A stretch of DNA of 64,000 nt from Chishuiella changwenlii (lineage in GTDB: Bacteria; Bacteroidota; Bacteroidia; Flavobacteriales; Weeksellaceae): NCBI RefSeq assembly GCF_900142565.1, contig NZ_FRBH01000007.1, positions 62,001 to 126,000 on the forward strand, in the 5' to 3' direction. How positions within the stretch are numbered: position 1 is the stretch's first letter; each line of letters opens with the position of its first letter. The position numbers and the translations under genes were made by a program. Shown here one piece after another: positions 55,456 through 62,538 of this stretch. A model generated the notes under the pieces. The model was not told the origin of the DNA and searched no databases. It worked only from the letters and a program-made list of their open reading frames with translations.

Positions 55456-56313
55456 ATGAAAAAAATTTTAATTACCGGAGCAAATGGGCAGCTTGGGCAA
55501 GCAATTTTAGAACAGTCTAAAAATTACAAAGAAATAGAATGTTTTTTCGTAACCAGAAATGAATTGGATATTACGAATGAAGATTTAGTTAAGAATTATT
55601 TTCAAGATAAAACATTTGATTTTGTAGTAAATTGTGCTGCTTATACAGCAGTAGATAAAGCAGAAGACCACCCTGACGATGCATTTTTAGTAAATGCAAA
55701 AGCAACGGAATTTTTAGCCAAAGCAACAAATGAGCATAACATTCCATTTATCCACATTTCTACGGATTATGTATTTGATGGAAAAGACTCTAAACCTAGA
55801 ATAGAAACCGATGAAACTAATCCAATTGGTGTTTACGGACAAACGAAACTAGATGGAGAAAAATTAGCCTCAGAAAACAACTTTAGAACAATTATTATAA
55901 GAACAGCATGGGTTTATTCTCGTTTTGGGAATAACTTCGTTAAAACGATGCTTAAACTGTTTAAAGAAAGAGATTCTTTAGGAGTTGTTAATGATCAAAT
56001 AGGATCGCCTACAAATGCAATTAATTTAGCAGATGCTATTCTTACTATTGTAATGAAAGATGAATCTATTTTTGGTATATATAATTATTCAAATGAAGGA
56101 GAATGTTCTTGGTTTGATTTTGCAAATAAGATAAAAGAGTTTTCTGGTTTATCAGTACAAATAAATCCTGTAGACAGTGCAGCATTTCCTACTAAAGCAA
56201 AAAGACCTGCTTACAGTTTATTAGATAAAACAAAAATAAAAACTGTTTATGAAGTTGATGTTCCAAATTGGGAAGACAGTTTAAAAGAAGAAATGAAACA
56301 TATAGAATATTAA
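55456..56313 (+). CDS. rfbD: dTDP-4-dehydrorhamnose reductase
   Basis: A 285-residue SDR-family enzyme, the last step of dTDP-L-rhamnose synthesis. The NAD(P)-binding motif TGANGQLGQAI is at residues 6-16, the Thr/Asp loop HISTDYVFDGK is in the middle, and the catalytic Tyr and Lys are in YGQTKLDGEK. The conserved TAWVYSRFGNNFVKTML follows. The other rfb genes are absent from this window, so it stands alone between two terminators. Confidence 0.93.
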   Translation: MKKILITGANGQLGQAILEQSKNYKEIECFFVTRNELDITNEDLVKNYFQDKTFDFVVNCAAYTAVDKAEDHPDDAFLVNAKATEFLAKATNEHNIPFIHISTDYVFDGKDSKPRIETDETNPIGVYGQTKLDGEKLASENNFRTIIIRTAWVYSRFGNNFVKTMLKLFKERDSLGVVNDQIGSPTNAINLADAILTIVMKDESIFGIYNYSNEGECSWFDFANKIKEFSGLSVQINPVDSAAFPTKAKRPAYSLLDKTKIKTVYEVDVPNWEDSLKEEMKHIEY

Positions 56314-56319
56314 TAATAA

Positions 56320-56357
56320 AAAAAAGGTTGTTTTTACATGTAAAAACAACCTTTTTT
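56320..56357. terminator. Bidirectional terminator between rfbD and rng
   Basis: A perfect 17-bp stem (56320-56336 with 56341-56357), A/T runs on both ends, between convergent genes. Confidence 0.92.
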
Positions 56358-56381
56358 GATGAAAATCATAACTAATTAATT

Positions 56382-57953
56382 TTAGTTTGATTCATTGTAA
56401 AGTGTATTATGATCTTTGTCCAAGAAATTAAATTGTAAATACTTATACGCATCTCTTGGTACAATCTTAATCCACTTTTTATGCTTAAAAAACCATTTCA
56501 TCTGAATGCTTGGCAATCCGTGTTGTAAATATGAAGCTACAAAAGGATGAACATGTAAGGACATTTTTCGTAAGTCTTTATCTTTTCGATCAAGGATATT
56601 CAAGAGCACTTGTTCAATTTTATCAATTGTAACGATAGGTGCCTCAACTTCATTCGATTCTTGGTTTGGATTTTCTTCAGTCGTAACGAAATTCACTTCT
56701 GGGCGAACACGTTGTCTTGTAATCTGAATTAATCCAAATTTACTTGGGGGCAAAATTTTGTGTTTTGCTTTATCTTTCGACATTTCAGCTCTTAGATGTT
56801 CAAACAGTTCTTTCTTATGTTCAACATCGGTCATATCAATAAAATCGACCACAACAATTCCTCCCATATCGCGTAAACGTAACTGACGTGCAATTTCAGA
56901 AGCTGCAATTTTGTTTACCGCAAAAGCAGAATCTTCCTGATTTTTAGAGTTTCGAGAAATATTTCCCGAGTTTACGTCGATTACATGTAACGCTTCAGTA
57001 TGTTCAATCACAAGGTAAGCTCCTTTAGATTGTGGAATAGTTACCGTTTTTCCAAAAGCTTGTTTAATTTGTCTTTCAACATTAAACTTTTCAAAAATGG
57101 GAACAAATTGGTCTTCATATTCTTTTACCAAACTAATTTTGTCTGGAGCAATAACTTCCAAATATTCGCGCATTTCATCTGCTAATTCGCTATCATCAAC
57201 AGAAATTTTAACAAAATCATCGTTAAAATTATCTCGTAAAATAGAAGAAGCTCTATCCATTTCACTTAATATTTTTGCTGGAGCTTTCTTTTTCTGAAGA
57301 TTTTTAAAGATCTGTGTCCATTTGTTTAACAAATAGCTTAAATCTGCTTGTAATTCTTCAGCATTTTTTTCCTCAGCAACAGTTCTGATGATAACTCCAA
57401 AGCCTTCTGGAGTTAATCCTTCTAAAATTTTAATTAAGCGATCTCTTTCTGGTTTTTGTTTGATTTTTTGTGAAATCGAAACACGTTCCGAGAATGGAAC
57501 TAATACCAAATATCGACCAGCAATAGATATTTCAGAAGTAATTCTTGGTCCTTTCGTATGTATTGGTTCTTTTGTAATCTGAACCAGAACAGAATCACCA
57601 GGAGCAAAGATTTCCGTTATAAGGCCATCTTTTTCTATAGGTTTTTCCATACGAAAGCTTTTCAACTTTTCGGTTTTATACGTTTTGTTAGCTACAATTT
57701 TGTTGTAAGCATTAGAAGAACGTACTTGTGGACCTAAGTCATGATAATGTAAAAATGCATCTTTGGAATAACCAATGTCTACAAAAGTTGCATTTAAACT
57801 AGGAGCTAATTTTTTGATTTTTCCCAAGTAAATATCACCAACAGCAAAACCATCGTTTTCAGTATCCTGATGGAACTCCATCAATCTACCGTCGTCTAGA
57901 ACTGCGATGCGTACTTGTTCAGCTTGTGCTGAAATTACTAATTCTTTACTCAT
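56382..57953 (-). CDS. rng: Ribonuclease G (Rne/Rng family)
   Basis: A 523-residue endoribonuclease. The S1 RNA-binding domain (about 35-115) has GDIYLGKIKKLAPSLNATFVDIGY. The catalytic DNase I-like part has IDVNSGNISRN and VVDFIDMTD carrying the metal-binding Asp residues, and RQRVRPEV. The ATG at 57953 directly follows a TTG, so the ATG is preferred. It matures rRNA and turns over mRNA. It belongs to a minus-strand block behind HU and the small basic protein, separated from them by a hairpin. Confidence 0.95.
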   Translation of the reverse strand: MSKELVISAQAEQVRIAVLDDGRLMEFHQDTENDGFAVGDIYLGKIKKLAPSLNATFVDIGYSKDAFLHYHDLGPQVRSSNAYNKIVANKTYKTEKLKSFRMEKPIEKDGLITEIFAPGDSVLVQITKEPIHTKGPRITSEISIAGRYLVLVPFSERVSISQKIKQKPERDRLIKILEGLTPEGFGVIIRTVAEEKNAEELQADLSYLLNKWTQIFKNLQKKKAPAKILSEMDRASSILRDNFNDDFVKISVDDSELADEMREYLEVIAPDKISLVKEYEDQFVPIFEKFNVERQIKQAFGKTVTIPQSKGAYLVIEHTEALHVIDVNSGNISRNSKNQEDSAFAVNKIAASEIARQLRLRDMGGIVVVDFIDMTDVEHKKELFEHLRAEMSKDKAKHKILPPSKFGLIQITRQRVRPEVNFVTTEENPNQESNEVEAPIVTIDKIEQVLLNILDRKDKDLRKMSLHVHPFVASYLQHGLPSIQMKWFFKHKKWIKIVPRDAYKYLQFNFLDKDHNTLYNESN

Positions 57954-57982
57954 CAAAAAATTATGTTATTAAAAATGATAAA

Positions 57983-58014
57983 AGCACTTTCCAAAATTTC
58001 CATTGAAAAGTGCT
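57983..58014 (-). terminator. Hairpin downstream of the small basic gene
   Basis: An 8-bp stem AGCACTTT/AAAGTGCT (57983-57990 with 58007-58014), with more A/T pairing and Ts after it on the minus strand. It may end the HU transcript or only attenuate before rng. Confidence 0.65.
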
Positions 58015-58056
58015 AACTTTTAAAAAAGATAAATCTATTAATAGCTTAGCTATTAA

Positions 58057-58149
58057 TTATTTTTTCTTTTTGTGTCTGTTAAGACGACGACGTTTTTTAC
58101 GTTTGTGTGTCGCTACCTTATGTCTTTTACGTTTTTTTCCGCTTGGCAT
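58057..58149 (-). CDS. 30-residue Lys/Arg-rich protein, possible ribosomal protein
   Basis: A 30-codon gene starting MPSGKKRKRHKVATHKRKK and ending NRHKKKK, with 22 Lys, Arg or His residues. It is very short but strongly patterned, and closely similar tiny proteins occur between HU and rng in other Bacteroidota as I recall them. Extreme basicity and size suggest a ribosomal protein that wraps rRNA; it may be the Bacteroidota-specific bL38 reported in the Flavobacterium johnsoniae ribosome structure, but I cannot verify that here. It lies 18 nt after the HU stop. Confidence 0.8.
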   Translation of the reverse strand: MPSGKKRKRHKVATHKRKKRRRLNRHKKKK

Positions 58150-58167
58150 GATACGATTATTTTATTG

Positions 58168-58464
58168 TTATTTGATTACGTTTGCGTCGCTAGTTTTCAC
58201 TTCTTCGATGAAAGTCTTAGCTGGTTTAAATGTAGGAACGTTGTGTGCTGGGATAATAATAGAAGTACCTTTAGTAATGTTTCTTCCTGTTTTTTCAGCT
58301 CTAGTTTTAATAGTAAAAGATCCGAATCCTCTTAAGTATACATTTTCTCCTTCTACTAATGATTTAATCACCTCCTCCATAAACGATTCTACTACTCTTT
58401 GAGTATCGCTCTTTTCAAGTCCTAATTTACTTGAAATATTATTTACTATTTCTGCCTTTGTCAT
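58168..58464 (-). CDS. HU family DNA-binding protein
   Basis: A 98-residue histone-like protein with the helix-turn-helix N-terminus MTKAEIVNNISSKLGL, the dimer core ENVYLRGFGSFTIK, and the DNA-binding beta-arm region GRNITKGTSIIIPAHNVPTFKPAK. It bends and compacts DNA. The ATG at 58464 fits the family; it is preceded by AAGAGGAAT, a purine-rich stretch near a Shine-Dalgarno position, which is uncommon in this genome. Its promoter box is 36 nt upstream, divergent from mutY. Confidence 0.95.
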   Translation of the reverse strand: MTKAEIVNNISSKLGLEKSDTQRVVESFMEEVIKSLVEGENVYLRGFGSFTIKTRAEKTGRNITKGTSIIIPAHNVPTFKPAKTFIEEVKTSDANVIK

Positions 58465-58500
58465 AATTCCTCTTATTATTCTTAAATTTGAAAGCGGGTG

Positions 58501-58508
58501 CAAATATA
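58501..58508 (-). promoter_or_regulatory. -7 promoter box of HU (TATATTTG)
   Basis: Exact TAnnTTTG on the minus strand, 36 nt upstream of the ATG at 58464. Confidence 0.7.
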
Positions 58509-58547
58509 ACGATTGTATCTTAACAAAAAAAGATTTTTTCAGTTTTT

Positions 58548-59588
58548 ATGAACTTCAACTACCTGATTTTGTCATATTTTGACGAAAATAAAAGAGATTT
58601 ACCTTGGCGTCATACAAAAGACCCGTTTTGCATTTGGTTGTCGGAAATAATTCTCCAACAAACAAGGGTTGACCAAGGTATGAAATTTTACAATAATTTC
58701 ACACAAGAATTTGAGACAATTTTTGATTTAGCAAATGCAGATGAACAAAAAGTCTTAAAACTCTGGCAAGGACTGGGTTATTATTCCCGTGCCAGAAATT
58801 TACATTATACTGCGAAGTATATTTCAGAAGAACTAAATGGTGTATTTCCAACTAGTTTTAAAGAGTTAAAAAAATTAAAAGGAATAGGAGATTATACAGC
58901 TGCAGCAATTGCTTCTATTGTATATAACGAGCCTGTACCTGCTGTAGATGGAAATATGTTTCGTGTATTTGCGCGATATTTTAATATTAATGATGATATT
59001 AGTAGTCCTAAAACAAAAAAAATCTTTTGGGATTTAGGCTTAGAAGTCATCGATCAGAAAAGACCAGGTGATTTTAATCAGGCAGTTATGGATTTAGGAG
59101 CAACAATTTGTTTACCTAAAAAACCTAAATGTGAAGAATGCCCATTAAATGAATCTTGCGAAGCTTTACATCTAAACAAAGTTGAAAAGCTTCCTGTAAA
59201 ACTTAAAAAAACGAAAGTTTCTAATCGTTTTCTTCATTTTATTGATATTGAATGTGATAATGGTATTGCTATGTCAAAAAGAGTTGGAAATGATGTATGG
59301 AAAAACTTATATACTTTGCCAAAAATTGAAACTGATACAGATTTATTAGACAAAGGATGGGTTATTGATGAAGATTTACAGAAGGATTTAATTTTTATTT
59401 CTGAAGAAAAACATATTCTATCTCATCAAAATTTATTTATAAAATATTGGAAATTAAACGTATCTTTAGATAAAATGCTTAATTTACAAGATAAAATAGG
59501 TTTTGAAATAATTGATAGAAGTAATATTGATGATTACCCATTGCCAAAACCAATAGAAAAATATTTAAATAAATATTATTTGCATTAA
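58548..59588 (+). CDS. mutY: A/G-specific adenine glycosylase
   Basis: A 346-residue DNA repair enzyme removing adenine opposite 8-oxoguanine. It has the catalytic Glu in EIILQQTRVDQG, the helix-hairpin-helix LKGIGDYTAAAIASI, and Asp134 in AVDGNMFRVFAR. The [4Fe-4S] Cys ligands are in CLPKKPKCEECPLNESC (Cx6Cx2Cx5C). The C-terminal NUDIX-like domain recognises 8-oxoG. Divergent from HU. Confidence 0.97.
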   Translation: MNFNYLILSYFDENKRDLPWRHTKDPFCIWLSEIILQQTRVDQGMKFYNNFTQEFETIFDLANADEQKVLKLWQGLGYYSRARNLHYTAKYISEELNGVFPTSFKELKKLKGIGDYTAAAIASIVYNEPVPAVDGNMFRVFARYFNINDDISSPKTKKIFWDLGLEVIDQKRPGDFNQAVMDLGATICLPKKPKCEECPLNESCEALHLNKVEKLPVKLKKTKVSNRFLHFIDIECDNGIAMSKRVGNDVWKNLYTLPKIETDTDLLDKGWVIDEDLQKDLIFISEEKHILSHQNLFIKYWKLNVSLDKMLNLQDKIGFEIIDRSNIDDYPLPKPIEKYLNKYYLH

Positions 59589-59593
59589 CTTTG
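59586..59593 (+). promoter_or_regulatory. -7 promoter box of ssb (TAACTTTG)
   Basis: Exact TAnnTTTG that starts with the mutY stop codon; 31 nt before the ssb ATG at 59625. Confidence 0.65.
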
Positions 59594-59624
59594 TATATAA
59601 CAAGCCACTAAAACCTTTTAAACT

Positions 59625-60074
59625 ATGAATGGAACAACAAATAAAGTACTTTTAATAGGGAATTTAGGAGATGATGTAAAATTGCATAATTTTGATGAGC
59701 AAAATTGCATCGGAAGATTTCCTATCGCAACAACTGAGTCTTATATCTCTAGAACAGGAGAACGTATTACAGAAACAGAATGGCATAATATTGTTACAAG
59801 AAATAAATTAGCAGAATTATGTGATCGTTACCTTAAAAAAGGAGATAAAGTTTTTGTAGAAGGACGTATCAAAACACGTAAGTGGGACGATAACGGACAA
59901 ACTAGATATACAACAGAAATTGTAGCTAATTCGATAGAATTTTTAACGCCAAAAGTTGAAAATGAAAATCGTCAATCAACCCAAGAGGATTCAAATAAAA
60001 CTGCATCTTCACAAAATACACCAATTGTTGAGCCTCCTTTTATTGAAGACGGAGAAGATGATTTACCTTTTTAG
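59625..60074 (+). CDS. ssb: Single-stranded DNA-binding protein
   Basis: A 149-residue protein with an OB fold (about 1-108): MNGTTNKVLLIGNLGDDVKLHNF, then TEWHNIVTRNKLAELCDRYLKKGDKVFVEGRI. A disordered linker follows and the tail ends in DDLPF, which recruits repair and replication partners. It protects single-stranded DNA. In flavobacteria ssb is often followed by gldE then gldD; here gldD follows directly. Confidence 0.96.
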   Translation: MNGTTNKVLLIGNLGDDVKLHNFDEQNCIGRFPIATTESYISRTGERITETEWHNIVTRNKLAELCDRYLKKGDKVFVEGRIKTRKWDDNGQTRYTTEIVANSIEFLTPKVENENRQSTQEDSNKTASSQNTPIVEPPFIEDGEDDLPF

Positions 60075-60122
60075 AATAAAATATAAATGAATTTTATACA
60101 CTTTTACGATTTACGTAAGAAA

Positions 60123-60695
60123 ATGAATTTAAAAACTATAATAGCATTATGTAGTAGTGCTATTTTTTTTGTGTCATGTAATAAAAATGATGAAACAGCG
60201 AAACCAATGGGGCAAGTTCGCTTAGAGTATCCTCAACAAACTTATGTTAAGTTTGCAAAAGATGTTCCTTATACATTCCAGTATTCTAATTTCGGAAAAA
60301 TAATAGAAGGAAGAACAACAAATTCTTTTAATATTGTTTACCCTAAAATGAATGCTACAATCTTTTTAACTTACTTTCCTGTAAAATCTTCAGAAGATTT
60401 AGCGATACATATTAAAGAGAGCGAAAAGTTTGTTCAAGATCAAACAGTAAAAGCTAGCTTTATTTCTCCACAAGAGTTTACATTTCCTAAAAAAAGAGTT
60501 TTCGGGACAATGTTTGAGTTAGGAGGAGAATCTGCAATTAATATTCAGTTTCACGCGACAGATAGCACTAATAATTTCCTTTCAGGATCAGTTTATTTTA
60601 AAAGTCAACCAAAGCCAGATTCACTAGCACCAGCTATTGATTATTTAAAAGCTGATGTAAAAAAATTGATAGAAACGTTAGAATGGAAAAAATAA
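60123..60695 (+). CDS. gldD: Gliding motility lipoprotein GldD
   Basis: A 190-residue lipoprotein (lipobox FFVSC, Cys19). The mature part matches GldD along its length: GQVRLEYPQQTYVKF, NIVYPKMNATIFLTYFPV, FGTMFELGGESAINIQFHATDS and FLSGSVYFKSQPKPDSLAPAIDYLKADV. GldD is essential for gliding and type IX secretion in Flavobacterium johnsoniae. The ATG at 60123 was chosen because it begins the signal. gldE, the usual upstream partner, is missing here. Confidence 0.93.
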   Translation: MNLKTIIALCSSAIFFVSCNKNDETAKPMGQVRLEYPQQTYVKFAKDVPYTFQYSNFGKIIEGRTTNSFNIVYPKMNATIFLTYFPVKSSEDLAIHIKESEKFVQDQTVKASFISPQEFTFPKKRVFGTMFELGGESAINIQFHATDSTNNFLSGSVYFKSQPKPDSLAPAIDYLKADVKKLIETLEWKK

Positions 60696-60719
60696 ACGTG
60701 ACTGGTAAATAAAAACAAT

Positions 60720-60727
60720 TAATTTTG
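60720..60727 (+). promoter_or_regulatory. -7 promoter box of rseP (TAATTTTG)
   Basis: Exact TAnnTTTG, 41 nt before the ATG at 60769. Confidence 0.6.
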
Positions 60728-60768
60728 TATCCATTATAAAAATAGAACATAATCAAATTTAATAAAAT

Positions 60769-62079
60769 ATGTTAATACAAATAGCTACCCTAATGCTTAG
60801 TTTGATGCTTTTAGTAATGTTGCACGAACTTGGACATTACGTAACAGCAAGATGGTTTGGCGTTCGTGTAGAACGTTTCTTTTGTTTTTTCGATGTAAAA
60901 TTTGCAATCTGGAAAAAGAAAATTGGTGATACAGTATATGGTATCGGATGGTTACCTCTTGGAGGATATGTAAAACTATCTGGTATGATAGACGAAAGTA
61001 TGGATCTTGAACAAATGAAACAAGAGCCTCAACCATACGAATTTCGTGTAAAGCCAGCTTGGCAAAGATTAATTATTATGTTAGGTGGTATTATAGTTAA
61101 TATCATTTTAGCAATGATTATTTATGCAGCTTTATTCATTTCTCAAGGAGAGACGTATGTAGATGTTAACAAAATGCAATACGGAATAGAGGTAGATGCT
61201 AAACAAGAAAAACTTGGTTTACAGAACGGGGATATTCCAGTTGGTGTTGACGGAATTAAATATAATTCTTTAAGAAATATCAATAAAGAAGCTCTTTTAG
61301 GAGGGAATACTTTAGAAGTTAAACGTGATGGTAAAGAAGTTTCTTTACCAATAAGTGAAAACTTTAGAACAGAGATTTTAAATTCGAAAAGTAGCTTTTT
61401 TATTCCACAAATCACTTTCGAAGTAGACTCTGTTGTAGATAATAGCGCTGCACAAAAAGCAGGTTTATTAAAAGGAGATAAAATTATTGCTGTTGATGGT
61501 TTTACAACACCATTGTATTCAGATTTTAAAAGAAAATTATCTGAGTATAAAGGAAAAACTGTTCCTCTAAGCGTTGTTCGTAAAGGTGAAGCGATAGAGT
61601 TAATGACAAATGTAAATAAAGACGGAAAGTTAGGATTTACTACTACATCAGCTTATTTAAATTCTTTAGAAGTTCACAGAGACTATACAATTGCAGAAGG
61701 TATTACAATGGGACTTACTGAGCCTTTTGAATCTATTGCAACACAAGTTCGTGGTATCGGAACATTGTTCAAAGTAAAAGACGGACGTAAACAAGTTGCT
61801 GGTCCTATTGGAATGGTAAAACAAATGCCTACAAAATGGAGTTGGTTATTCTTTTGGTCTTTTACAGCTATGATTTCTGCTTGGCTAGCATTTATTAACT
61901 TATTACCAATTCCTGGTTTAGATGGAGGACATGCTGTTTTTGCTATCTACGAAATGGTAACGGGTAAAAAACCTAGCGAAAAAGTTTTAGAAAAAGCGCA
62001 GATGGTTGGAGTTGTAATTATCTTAGCCTTAATGGTATTCATTTTTGGGAATGATATTGTAAATATGATTTTTAAATAA
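60769..62079 (+). CDS. rseP: Site-2 protease RseP
   Basis: A 436-residue intramembrane zinc metalloprotease. The HExxH (His19, Glu20, His23) is in LHELGHYVTARWFGV within helix 1. PDZ segments lie in the periplasmic region, with DNSAAQKAGLLKGDKIIAVDG near residue 225. The third zinc ligand is in the motif NLLPIPGLDGGH near residue 383. Homologues cut anti-sigma factors after a first cleavage, releasing envelope-stress sigma factors; the substrate here is not known. Confidence 0.95.
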   Translation: MLIQIATLMLSLMLLVMLHELGHYVTARWFGVRVERFFCFFDVKFAIWKKKIGDTVYGIGWLPLGGYVKLSGMIDESMDLEQMKQEPQPYEFRVKPAWQRLIIMLGGIIVNIILAMIIYAALFISQGETYVDVNKMQYGIEVDAKQEKLGLQNGDIPVGVDGIKYNSLRNINKEALLGGNTLEVKRDGKEVSLPISENFRTEILNSKSSFFIPQITFEVDSVVDNSAAQKAGLLKGDKIIAVDGFTTPLYSDFKRKLSEYKGKTVPLSVVRKGEAIELMTNVNKDGKLGFTTTSAYLNSLEVHRDYTIAEGITMGLTEPFESIATQVRGIGTLFKVKDGRKQVAGPIGMVKQMPTKWSWLFFWSFTAMISAWLAFINLLPIPGLDGGHAVFAIYEMVTGKKPSEKVLEKAQMVGVVIILALMVFIFGNDIVNMIFK

Positions 62080-62093
62080 AATTTAAAATATTT

Positions 62094-62124
62094 TTTGTGG
62101 GTGTCAAAAATCCTATTATATTTG
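62094..62124 (+). promoter_or_regulatory. Promoter of the tRNA-Asn pair (TTTG-19-TATATTTG)
   Basis: A -33 TTTG (62094-62097) and exact -7 TATATTTG (62117-62124) are separated by 19 bp. It is the best full promoter in the window. Confidence 0.78.
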
Positions 62125-62144
62125 CACCCACAATTAAGCAACAT

Positions 62145-62218
62145 TCCTCCTTAGCTCAGTTGGTTAGAGCATCTGACTGTTAATCAGAGGGTCCTTGGTT
62201 CGAGCCCAAGAGGAGGAG
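62145..62218 (+). tRNA. tRNA-Asn (GTT)
   Basis: A 74-nt cloverleaf: acceptor stem TCCTCCT/AGGAGGA (7 bp), D-arm with AGCTCAGTTGGTTAGAGC, anticodon arm CTGACTGTTAATCAG with GTT anticodon, and T-arm with GGTTCGAGCCC. CCA is not encoded; the discriminator base is G. As GTT is a GUN anticodon, it is a substrate of the Tgt enzyme encoded near 39 kb. Confidence 0.97.
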
Positions 62219-62270
62219 CTTTTTTAGTGAAAAGTCAAACAAAGACTTAAAAATAAAAAATATCGGATTT

Positions 62271-62344
62271 TCCTCCTTAGCTCAGTTGGTTAGAGCATCT
62301 GACTGTTAATCAGAGGGTCCTTGGTTCGAGCCCAAGAGGAGGAG
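62271..62344 (+). tRNA. tRNA-Asn (GTT), identical second copy
   Basis: The 74 nt are identical to the copy at 62145-62218, 52 nt downstream. No separate -7 box is seen in the spacer, so both are probably made from one precursor, which ends at the hairpin at 62347-62373. Confidence 0.97.
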
Positions 62345-62346
62345 CA

Positions 62347-62373
62347 AAAAGACAATCAAATTGATTGTCTTTT
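62347..62373 (+). terminator. Rho-independent terminator of the tRNA-Asn pair
   Basis: An AAAAGACAATC/GATTGTCTTTT stem with a 5-nt loop followed by a T run, starting 3 nt after the second tRNA. Confidence 0.87.
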
Positions 62374-62381
62374 TTTATGTC

Positions 62382-62410
62382 TTGTAACTAAATAAGTTAG
62401 AATATTTTTG
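62382..62410 (+). promoter_or_regulatory. Promoter of the fluoride-exporter gene (TTG-18-TATTTTTG)
   Basis: A -33 TTG (62382-62384) and exact -7 TATTTTTG (62403-62410) are separated by 18 bp. Transcription would begin about 25-30 nt before the riboswitch core. Confidence 0.72.
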
Positions 62411-62446
62411 CAATAAAAAAATATTGATTAGCTTTACATAACAAAA

Positions 62447-62536
62447 TAGGAAATGGTGTTCTTCCTAAACCAAACCGCTTTATAATAGCTGATGACGCCT
62501 GATTATTAATAAAATAAACACTATTAATCAGGAGAG
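62447..62536 (+). promoter_or_regulatory. Fluoride riboswitch (crcB motif) with SD-sequestering stem
   Basis: The aptamer core matches the crcB consensus: GGAAATGGTGTTCTTCC (62449-62465), AACCGC (62473-62478) and GCTGATGACGCC (62488-62499). The GGAA/TTCC stem, the GCT/AGC stem and the GGTGT-ACGCC pseudoknot (62455-62459 with 62495-62499) are all possible. The 3' part CCTGATTA (62498-62505) is perfectly complementary to TAATCAGG (62525-62532), which overlaps a strong Shine-Dalgarno AGGAGAG (62530-62536) ahead of the ATG at 62539. Fluoride binding would lock the pseudoknot and free the SD: a translational ON switch. The mechanism is inferred; the aptamer match is direct. Confidence 0.92.
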
Positions 62537-62538
62537 TT

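Noticed and set aside
58010-58402. Plus-strand open frames across the HU and rng-proximal region
   Set aside because: They lie opposite the clear HU gene and the 30-residue basic gene on the minus strand, have no promoter box, and their composition looks like a reverse-strand shadow.
62145-62344. The tandem identical tRNA genes as an integration (att) site
   Set aside because: No integrase, no direct repeat of a tRNA 3' end at a distance and no mobile genes are seen in the window; simple gene duplication explains the pair.
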